A DNA stretch of 6,807 nt, taken from positions 1-6,807 of the forward strand of contig JAZSPR010000117.1 of the NCBI GenBank assembly GCA_045537555.1, written 5' to 3'. A program made the position numbers and the translations under genes. The notes beneath the pieces were generated by a model. The model searched no databases, was not told the DNA's origin, and worked only from the letters and a program-made list of their open reading frames with translations. Positions within the stretch are counted from its first letter, which is position 1. Each line of letters opens with the position of its first letter. Positions 1 through 5,679 of this stretch are shown in pieces. The stretch comes from UBA1081 sp045537555. Its GTDB lineage: Bacteria > Bacillota > Clostridia > Oscillospirales > Acutalibacteraceae.

Positions 1-151
1 GATTTTCGCAAAACGAACAAATTGATTCAATGAATTTATTGTAATAGAACGGTGTTCCACCGTTATTGCTCCGCTACACTCCGCAATCGGACCGATGTGG
101 GCATCGGTCCCTACAAAAATTACTTTTCCTTCAATAAAAGACCCCGACAAA
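1..151. other. Non-coding region downstream of mfd
   Basis: No credible gene is visible on either strand. The main content is the hairpin-rich element at 41-123. Bases 19-37 hold small AT-rich palindromes (ATTGA-T-TCAAT at 21-31, and AAATT/AATTT arms at 19-23 and 33-37) that are too weak to interpret. On the minus strand, which is the 3' side of the mfd transcript, no canonical intrinsic terminator is visible: the strong hairpins are not followed by a T-run, and the only T-run (complement of 115-119) precedes them. A 5-bp CTTTT/AAAAG stem (123-127 with 136-140) followed by that T-run could be a very weak terminator, but I do not call it. Confidence 0.6.
41..123. repeat. Three-hairpin, cloverleaf-like palindromic element (probable REP/MITE-like repeat)
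   Basis: Three hairpins lie almost end to end. Hairpin 1 (48-64) is AACGGTG-TTC-CACCGTT, a perfect 7-bp stem. Hairpin 2 (65-87) has ATTGC/GCAAT arms around a 13-nt loop; the direct repeat CTCCGC occurs at 69-74 and 79-84, separated by TACA. Hairpin 3 (89-110) is GGACCGATG-TGGG-CATCGGTCC, a perfect 9-bp stem. Only base 88 lies between hairpins 2 and 3. Outside them, TAG (45-47) can pair with CTA (111-113), and GTAA (41-44) with TTAC (120-123) across a 6-nt bulge, closing the element like a four-way junction. The element is more GC-rich than its surroundings. From memory, hairpin units with a TGTAGGGRCCG-like edge recur in many Clostridia genomes; copy number cannot be tested here. It could instead act as a 3' structure of the mfd mRNA. 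The direct sequence evidence for the stems is strong; the assignment to a repeat family is inference. Confidence 0.6.
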
Positions 152-3100
152 TTATTGTTTATCAAGCAACTTCATAACAAGTCTCAGCGTATCAAGTGAC
201 TTCTCATTTTTTGCGATTTTTACTGAGATGTACGGTTTTGATGCTGCGCTGACAAGGATTCTGCCTCGCATTGCCTTTGCAAGAATTGCCACTTTATCTG
301 CATCAATTTCATCCGAATAGAGAAGCAGATTGTCGTTATTCTGCCGTATTTCATAGATTTTGTGCTTCATTGCAGAATTTCTTATGAGCGAAACGGTGAT
401 AAGTCCGTTTACGCTGTCAGGCACGTCACCGTAACGGTCGATAAGCTCGTCAATTACATCCTCTGCAGATTCTTCGCTTCTGACAGAGGCTATTTTTCTG
501 TACATCGCAAGCCTCTGAGGTACGGAATCGATATATCTTTCGGGAATATGTGCATCAATTCTGATATCAACAAGACATTCCCTCTGAGGCTCCTTGACCT
601 CATTTGTCTGCTCTTCGGTGACGGCTTCCGACAGCATCTGCAGATACATATCATAACCAACGGCTTCAAGGTGACCGTGCTGTTTGGCACCGAGAATATT
701 GCCCGCACCTCGGATTTCGAGGTCCTTCATCGCAATTTTGAAGCCTGAGCCGAATTCTGTATATTCACGGATTGCCGAAAGTCTTCTTTGGGCAATTTCG
801 GAAAGCTCTTTGCCGCGTCTGAATGTGAAATATGCAAAACCTCGTCTTGCCGAACGGCCGACTCTGCCTCTTATCTGATGAAGCTGTGCAAGACCGAGCC
901 AATCGGCATTTTCGATTATCAGCGTGTTTGCATTGGGTACATCGACACCCGTTTCGATAATTGTGGTGCACACAAGAATCTGAATTTCACCGTCAACGAG
1001 CTGTCGCCATACTTCGCTGAGTTCATTTTCGTTCATTTTTCCGTGAGCCACGGCAATGTTTGCATCGGGCAGGAAAGTGCGGATTTCAGCCGCCTTTTCG
1101 TCTATATCTTCAACCTTATTGTAAAGATAATAAATCTGACCGCCGCGGCGCAGTTCCTTCTCCATAGCCTCGGCAAGAATGCCCATATCGTGCTCAAGAA
1201 CATAAGTCTGAACGGGTGAACGATCAAGGGGTGCTTCCTCGATAACAGACATATCGCGTATGCCCGTCATTGCCATATTGAGAGTTCTCGGAATGGGTGT
1301 AGCCGAAAGTGTAAGAACATCAACACTCGGGAATGCCGTCTTGAATTTCTCTTTCTGAGCTACACCGAAACGCTGTTCTTCGTCTATGATAACAAGACCT
1401 AAATCCCTGAATTCGAGGTCTTTTGAAATGATTCTGTGTGTGCCGACGATGATGTCGATATAGCCTTTGTTGACTTCCTCAATTATCTTTTTTTGTTGTT
1501 TAGCGTTTCTGAAACGTGAGAGCATTTCAATCCTTACGGGGAAGCCCTCAAAACGTCGCATCAGAGTTCTGTAATGCTGAAGGGCAAGAATAGTTGTTGG
1601 AACAAGGATTGCACACTGCTTACCGTCTGCAATGCATTTGAATGCAGCTCTGAGTGCTACTTCCGTTTTGCCAAAGCCTACGTCACCGCAGAGAAGTCTG
1701 TCCATAGCATACGGTTTTTCCATATCCTGCTTTATTTCATAAATGCAACGGAGCTGGTCATCCGTTTCGTCAAACTCGAAACGACGTTCAAAATCGCTCT
1801 GCATATCAATATCGGGTGAAAACGGGAATCCGGGGGTGTTGTGACGTTTTGCATAAAGGGCAAGAAGTTCTTTTGCCATATCTTTTACGGCACCTTTGAC
1901 CCGCTGTTTTGTTTTTACCCATGTATCGGAGCCGAGCTTGTTGATTTTAACACCTTTGCCGCTGTCGTCGTGGGGACCGATGTATTTTGAAACAAGGTCA
2001 AGCTGTGTAACGGGCACATAAAGCACCTCAGCACCCACATATTTTATTTTTATATAGTCTTTACGCACTCCCGACATTGTCATATCGACTATGCCGTCAA
2101 AAATACCGATGCCGTGAACGGAATGGACAACATAATCGCCTTTGTGAAGCTCCTCAATTGAGTGAAGACCCTGACTTATATCGTGGAATTTGTTTTTCTT
2201 TACTTTCTGTTTAATGCCTTCTGTTTTGTATCTGCCCGAAGTGATAATACGCAGTTTTTCACCCGGATAATCCATGCCGAAGCTCAGCGCTCCGGGGATA
2301 ATATTGACCTGACCTTTTATGAAAACAGACGGAGCTTTTGAAAAATAGTTGCATGCAAAACCGTCATCATTCAGGTCTTCGCAAAGGCTCTTTGCCGCTT
2401 TATCCGTGCCTGCAAGGACAACTGCCGTGCATCCTCTTGCGATATCGGGGCGAAGGTCATCCATAAGTACTGTCAGCGAGCCTTCCCACGGGGATGACTG
2501 ACGGACATTCATTGTGACGAGCTCTTTTACGGGCGTGTCAAATGAACCACGGGCGAAGTTGTCGAGGTAAACTACACCCATTTTTTCATAATATGAAACT
2601 ATGTCACTCCATTTGACGGAGAATGTGTCAAGTCCTTTGCACAGCACACCGTCTTCAAACATCATTTTTATGTCTTCGTTATAAAGCTTCCAATAAGATG
2701 CTGCACGTTCTTTTACATTGTGCGAATCTGCTGAGAAAAGCATAAAGTCTTCGCAGTAATCGAAAATCGTGTCGCATTTTTCGTATGCAAGATTCAGATA
2801 TTTGTCGGTTGAACCGAGTCTTACACCGCCTTTCAGCATATCAGCATCGGCATAAAGACTTTCCCTGATTTTATCGTGCTTTTTGCCCTTGAGTGAATTT
2901 GCGAGTTCTTCAATTTTTTCGGCAAATGCGAGGTTGTCGTCAAAAATAATTTCAGTTGCGGGGGTTATTCTGATTTCGTCGGCATTTTCGCCTCTTCGCT
3001 GAGAGATAATGTCAAAATGAGCCATTGAGTCAATGGTGTCACCCCAGAATTCAACACGCACGGGGGATGAACAGTCGGGAGGGTAGAAATCAAGAATGGA

Positions 3101-3628
3101 ACCTCGCAGGGCAAACTGACCTTCGCCCTCGACCATATCGGTACGCACATAACCTGCCGCAGAAAGGGCAGCAACAACTCTTTCGGGCTCGGCATCGTTA
3201 CCGTTTTTCAGCACAACGGACTTTTCTTTGAGCACATTTTTCGGGATTGTCAGCTGCATTGCGGCTTCAATACTGCACACAACTGCATCGACCATACCCT
3301 CTGCAGTAAGAGAGAGAACTCCGAGTCTTTTTCTCTCGTATTCCCTTGAACGGCTTTCCGTACTTCGGAAATCTCTGTCGGTTGCAGGAAAAAGCACGGC
3401 ATTTGTACCCATTGCGTTCAGGTCGGAAGTGATTTTTGTGGCTGTGGCTTCATCGTTTGTAATGATGAGCGCTTTTTTGTTTAAGTTCTCGCAAAGGGCA
3501 TGAACAAGGTGAGCCTTCGGTGTCAGGGACAGACCCAATACGCCCAGAGGAAGACTCTTTTTCTTTATGCTGTATTCAATTGTTGCATATTCGTTGTTTC
3601 CCTGAAAAAGGGACGAAAAAGAAGACAT
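152..3628 (-). CDS. mfd: Transcription-repair coupling factor Mfd
   Basis: This is a cytoplasmic ATP-dependent DNA translocase that binds RNA polymerase stalled at lesions, pushes it off the template and recruits UvrA for nucleotide excision repair. The protein has 1158 residues, the normal length (about 1150-1180). Residues 1 to about 320 form the UvrB-like module, with GQFALRGSILDFYPP near 170-184; its first ATPase fold lacks a Walker A motif, as usual for Mfd. The RNA polymerase-interacting CarD-like domain begins with KGDYVVHSVHGIG at about 496-508. The RecG-like helicase motor has Walker A GDVGFGKTE (648-656), DEEQ box (749-752), SAT (775-777) and motif VI QIRGRVGR (918-925). The translocation (TRG) motif follows at about 957-1000, and the C-terminal D7 domain at about 1015-1150. 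The ATG is preceded by AAAGGTGA (3640-3633) at suitable spacing. The gene starts 21 nt after the pth stop and is probably the last gene of the operon. No frameshift or missing motif is seen. Confidence 0.98.
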   Translation of the reverse strand: MSSFSSLFQGNNEYATIEYSIKKKSLPLGVLGLSLTPKAHLVHALCENLNKKALIITNDEATATKITSDLNAMGTNAVLFPATDRDFRSTESRSREYERKRLGVLSLTAEGMVDAVVCSIEAAMQLTIPKNVLKEKSVVLKNGNDAEPERVVAALSAAGYVRTDMVEGEGQFALRGSILDFYPPDCSSPVRVEFWGDTIDSMAHFDIISQRRGENADEIRITPATEIIFDDNLAFAEKIEELANSLKGKKHDKIRESLYADADMLKGGVRLGSTDKYLNLAYEKCDTIFDYCEDFMLFSADSHNVKERAASYWKLYNEDIKMMFEDGVLCKGLDTFSVKWSDIVSYYEKMGVVYLDNFARGSFDTPVKELVTMNVRQSSPWEGSLTVLMDDLRPDIARGCTAVVLAGTDKAAKSLCEDLNDDGFACNYFSKAPSVFIKGQVNIIPGALSFGMDYPGEKLRIITSGRYKTEGIKQKVKKNKFHDISQGLHSIEELHKGDYVVHSVHGIGIFDGIVDMTMSGVRKDYIKIKYVGAEVLYVPVTQLDLVSKYIGPHDDSGKGVKINKLGSDTWVKTKQRVKGAVKDMAKELLALYAKRHNTPGFPFSPDIDMQSDFERRFEFDETDDQLRCIYEIKQDMEKPYAMDRLLCGDVGFGKTEVALRAAFKCIADGKQCAILVPTTILALQHYRTLMRRFEGFPVRIEMLSRFRNAKQQKKIIEEVNKGYIDIIVGTHRIISKDLEFRDLGLVIIDEEQRFGVAQKEKFKTAFPSVDVLTLSATPIPRTLNMAMTGIRDMSVIEEAPLDRSPVQTYVLEHDMGILAEAMEKELRRGGQIYYLYNKVEDIDEKAAEIRTFLPDANIAVAHGKMNENELSEVWRQLVDGEIQILVCTTIIETGVDVPNANTLIIENADWLGLAQLHQIRGRVGRSARRGFAYFTFRRGKELSEIAQRRLSAIREYTEFGSGFKIAMKDLEIRGAGNILGAKQHGHLEAVGYDMYLQMLSEAVTEEQTNEVKEPQRECLVDIRIDAHIPERYIDSVPQRLAMYRKIASVRSEESAEDVIDELIDRYGDVPDSVNGLITVSLIRNSAMKHKIYEIRQNNDNLLLYSDEIDADKVAILAKAMRGRILVSAASKPYISVKIAKNEKSLDTLRLVMKLLDKQ

Positions 3629-3649
3629 AAACTCACCTTTATGTAAAAT

Positions 3650-4273
3650 TTATTTGATCTGACAGGTCATCATTGCTTTGTCAACGTCACCGCCGACAAT
3701 AAGCTCAACAGCATCGCATGCCTTTTCCATTGTCTTTTTGAGTGTTTCCTGCTCCTGCTTGGAGAATGAACTCAGAACATAGTCCTTCAGGTCATAATCG
3801 GGATGAGGCTTACTACCCACACCGATTTTAATTCGGGGGAAATTGTCGGAATTGAGATGATAGATAATGCTCTTGATACCGTTATGTGTGCCTGCAGAGC
3901 CTTTTCTCTTTACTCTGAGTGCACCGAGAGAAATATCGATATCGTCAAAGATAACGATGCATCTCTCAGGGGGGATTTTATAGAATGAAGCCGCTTCTTT
4001 AATAGCTTCACCCGAGTTGTTCATATATGTCTGCGGTCTCATAACAAGACATCTGTGGCCGTTTATCATAACATCGGCACAAACAGATTTATATTTGATT
4101 CTGTCCGTTGTGAAGCCTTCACGGTTTGCAAGAATGTCAAGGGTGAGGAAACCTGCGTTGTGCCTTGTCATTTCGTATTCTTTGCCGGGGTTACCGAGAC
4201 CTGCGATAATAAATTCAACAGGACCCGATACAGGCATTGCGATTTTCTTTTCTTTCTTCTTGAAAAATGCCAT
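3650..4273 (-). CDS. pth: Peptidyl-tRNA hydrolase
   Basis: This enzyme cleaves the ester bond of peptidyl-tRNAs released from stalled ribosomes, recycling tRNA in the cytoplasm; it is usually essential. The 207-residue protein has the bacterial Pth1 signatures. GLGNPGKEYEMTRHNAGF (25-42) holds Asn28 and the catalytic His38 (E. coli Asn10, His20). YMNNSG holds Asn85 (E. coli Asn68), FDDID holds Asp110 (E. coli Asp93), and GSAGTHNG holds Asn131 (E. coli Asn114). In the last motif Thr129 replaces the more usual glycine of GGHNG, a mild variation. A lysine-rich extension of about 18 residues precedes the fold. Met13 is an alternative start that would remove most of it, but only the upstream ATG has a good ribosome binding site. 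The gene lies 19 nt after the glmU-like stop and 21 nt before mfd; the pth–mfd neighbourhood is classic for Firmicutes and supports co-transcription. Confidence 0.97.
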   Translation of the reverse strand: MAFFKKKEKKIAMPVSGPVEFIIAGLGNPGKEYEMTRHNAGFLTLDILANREGFTTDRIKYKSVCADVMINGHRCLVMRPQTYMNNSGEAIKEAASFYKIPPERCIVIFDDIDISLGALRVKRKGSAGTHNGIKSIIYHLNSDNFPRIKIGVGSKPHPDYDLKDYVLSSFSKQEQETLKKTMEKACDAVELIVGGDVDKAMMTCQIK

Positions 4274-4282
4274 TTTAAATTA

Positions 4283-4288
4283 TCCTTT
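4283..4288 (-). promoter_or_regulatory. Ribosome binding site of pth
   Basis: The minus strand reads AAAGGA here, 9 nt before the ATG at 4273. It supports the longer pth start over the internal Met13 (ATG at 4237), which has only an A-rich stretch without a GG core upstream. It sits within the 19-nt gap after the glmU-like stop codon, as expected for translation from a shared mRNA. Confidence 0.7.
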
Positions 4289-4292
4289 ATCT

Positions 4293-5477
4293 TTAAACTT
4301 TCTTTCTGTAGGGCTGTTTTTCCTTTACCCAGCCTTCTTTGTTTATCTGTCTTTGTCTTGCAACTGCAAGTGTGTTGTCGGGCACATCCTCGGTGATTGT
4401 GGATCCTGCCGCCGTGTAGGAGTTTTCACCCACCGTAACAGGAGCCACAAGATTTGTATTACAGCCGATGAACGCATTATCCTTTATGACTGTACGGTGC
4501 TTGGTTTTACCCGTGAAATTGACCGTTACGACACCGCAGCCGAAGTTTACACCGCTTCCCACATCGGAGTCCCCCACATAAGTCAGATGTGAAACACTTG
4601 TGTTTTCGCCGATTGTTGAATTCTTCACTTCAACGAAGTTACCCAGATGCACACCGTCTTTTATAATCGAATCGGGGCGTATCTGCACAAAGGGTCCGAT
4701 GTCTGCATCATTCATAATCTTTGCATTTCGTATCTGACCGTTGTTGAAGGAAACGCCGTTGCCGATCTGGGCATTGTAAACATATGAATTGGGGCCGATA
4801 ACACAGTTCTCACCGATTAAAACATTGCCGTGAATAACTGTGTTGGGGAGAATCTTTGTGTCTGCACCTATCTTGCAGCCGGGACCTATTATTATACCGT
4901 CTTTGCACGGAATGTCAACACCCGAATCTATTATTTTTTCAAGCATTTCAAGGCGTAATGTTTCGTTTGTTTCGTTGAGCTCTCTGAATGTGTCGGGAGC
5001 AGTAAAAAATCTGTCGTTATCCGTGTTGTAATAACAAAATTCAGATTCAGGTATATTATTTGCTGAAAAGACTGATGCCCTGATGATTTCAGCATATTTA
5101 CCGTCAGGTGTTTTTCCGTCAACGGTAACAGATGTTATATCATTGTCATTTTCCATATGATAATTTATTGCCGCAATAAGAGTTTTTGCATCGGCAAAGA
5201 GGAGTGAACCGTTGATAACGAGTACATTGTTATGCTGATTTACGAAATCTACCGTATTTTCAATTGCTCTGAATATTCTGATGTTGCTGTCAGTAAAATG
5301 TTTTTCAATAAGTGAACTGTCTGAAACAATACAGATATCCTCTATTCCCGCAGTTTGAACGGCTGAGATAACCCGACAGATAACAGGTTCAAAAAGAATT
5401 TCACACATTGCTTTGGGTTTGTTTGAATTTATGATTTTTTCATTCTGTGAAGCAAGAATAATTGCACAGTTATTCAT
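4293..5477 (-). CDS. glmU: GlmU-like protein: intact acetyltransferase, degenerate uridyltransferase domain
   Basis: Canonical GlmU acetylates glucosamine-1-phosphate (C-terminal domain) and then couples the product to UTP (N-terminal domain) to give UDP-GlcNAc for peptidoglycan. The protein has 394 residues against about 456. The C-terminal left-handed beta-helix (from about 187) aligns with E. coli GlmU at a constant offset of 66: Arg267 (R333), Glu283 (E349), Lys285 (K351), catalytic His297 (H363), Tyr300 (Y366), Asn311 (N377), Asn320 (N386), Lys326 (K392). Phe321 replaces Tyr387. The KEGW C-terminal signature is also present. The N-terminal part starts like a nucleotidyltransferase (AIILA, then PK with Lys22), but LAAGKGTRM is replaced by LASQNEKII, the metal-binding Asp of GDVPL is Ser91 (NGSLLF), and the QxGTGHA and YGRI segments are absent. 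UTP coupling is therefore probably lost. The start has CGGAGG 7 nt upstream. First gene of the presumed operon. A general N-acetyltransferase role is the alternative. Confidence 0.88.
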   Translation of the reverse strand: MNNCAIILASQNEKIINSNKPKAMCEILFEPVICRVISAVQTAGIEDICIVSDSSLIEKHFTDSNIRIFRAIENTVDFVNQHNNVLVINGSLLFADAKTLIAAINYHMENDNDITSVTVDGKTPDGKYAEIIRASVFSANNIPESEFCYYNTDNDRFFTAPDTFRELNETNETLRLEMLEKIIDSGVDIPCKDGIIIGPGCKIGADTKILPNTVIHGNVLIGENCVIGPNSYVYNAQIGNGVSFNNGQIRNAKIMNDADIGPFVQIRPDSIIKDGVHLGNFVEVKNSTIGENTSVSHLTYVGDSDVGSGVNFGCGVVTVNFTGKTKHRTVIKDNAFIGCNTNLVAPVTVGENSYTAAGSTITEDVPDNTLAVARQRQINKEGWVKEKQPYRKKV

Positions 5478-5505
5478 TGATATGCCTCCGTAAGTTTAAT
5501 AATTA

Positions 5506-5534
5506 ATTATATCATATATTTTCGTTTTGTACAA
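5506..5534 (-). promoter_or_regulatory. Sigma-A-type promoter for the glmU–pth–mfd operon
   Basis: On the minus strand the -35 element TTGTAC (5534-5529) lies 17 bp from a perfect TATAAT -10 (5511-5506). The -10 is preceded by TGA (5514-5512), making an extended TGnTATAAT element. Transcription would begin near 5499, leaving a leader of about 20 nt that holds the CGGAGG ribosome binding site. The consensus -10, TGn extension and ideal spacing make this the best promoter in the window, despite a -35 with only three consensus matches. No comparable promoter was found in the gaps before pth or mfd, which fits a single transcript. Confidence 0.75.
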
Positions 5535-5540
5535 GAAATA

Positions 5541-5586
5541 TAAAGTAAAATTGTGAAACGGTTTCTTTAAAATTATCTTTACTTTA
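5541..5586. repeat. Inverted repeats between divergent promoters, candidate operator
   Basis: A perfect 9-bp inverted repeat, TAAAGTAAA (5541-5549) and TTTACTTTA (5578-5586), encloses 28 bp. Inside it is an 11-bp palindrome, GAAAC-G-GTTTC (5555-5565). The left arm is just upstream of the leftward -35, and the right arm overlaps the proposed rightward -35 (TTTACT, 5578-5583). A dimeric regulator bound here could affect the rightward promoter directly. The inner palindrome loosely resembles LacI-family half-sites, but it does not fit the CcpA cre consensus in any register I tried. The outer arms are AT-rich, so chance occurrence is possible. No regulator gene is in the window. Confidence 0.4.
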
Positions 5587-5607
5587 ATGTTTGTTATATG
5601 TTATTAT
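5578..5607 (+). promoter_or_regulatory. Probable promoter of the GH123-family gene
   Basis: TTTACT (5578-5583) is a four-of-six match to a -35 box. After 18 bp it is followed by TATTAT (5602-5607), a five-of-six -10 match with an upstream TG at 5599-5600 (extended -10). Initiation would fall near 5613-5616, about 65 nt before the start codon. The surrounding DNA is AT-rich and offers other -10-like hexamers, for example TATATT at 5608-5613, so the exact position is uncertain. Confidence 0.5.
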
Positions 5608-5679
5608 TATATTGTATTTTCAGAAGAATATATTAAAATCAAAATAACTTTTTTTGTTCAGGGAAAGGAAGCTGAAATT

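Larger units (their letters stand above)
5478..5679. promoter_or_regulatory. Divergent intergenic control region
   Basis: These 202 bp of AT-rich DNA separate the minus-strand glmU–pth–mfd genes from the plus-strand glycosidase gene. I see one promoter in each direction and inverted repeats between them, listed separately. There is no open frame with a ribosome binding site, no tRNA, and no structure resembling a known riboswitch. The 5' untranslated region of the plus-strand gene would be about 65 nt, and that of the glmU-like gene only about 20 nt. Confidence 0.7.

Noticed and set aside
115..140. A weak stem (CTTTT/AAAAG) with a short T-run downstream of mfd as a possible intrinsic terminator.
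   Set aside because: The stem is only five AT-rich pairs, and the T-run is five bases and offset, which is below what I would call a terminator.
788..1219. A 143-codon plus-strand open frame opposite the mfd motor domain.
   Set aside because: It overlaps strongly conserved Mfd motifs, has no family resemblance, and is best explained as a shadow of mfd codon usage.
1487..1494. An in-phase A-AAA-AAG slippery heptamer in mfd (minus strand), the type used for programmed frameshifting in dnaX.
   Set aside because: It encodes ordinary Lys-Lys in the middle of the motor domain, no stable downstream structure was recognised, and the full-length Mfd frame is intact, so chance is the simpler explanation.
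4017..4592. A 191-codon open frame on the plus strand, antisense to pth and glmU.
   Set aside because: It lies opposite two well-supported genes, spans their junction, has no clear ribosome binding site or recognisable domain, and its hydrophobic stretches come from the complement of lysine-rich codons.
5554..5567. The palindrome around GAAACGGTTTC as a CcpA cre site.
   Set aside because: It has an odd-length centre and does not match the central CG and flanking TG/CA positions of the cre consensus in either register I tried.
5551..5579. A TTGTGA plus TATCTT pair as an alternative rightward promoter.
   Set aside because: The -10 is only a four-of-six match with no TG extension, and the pair at 5578-5607 is better.
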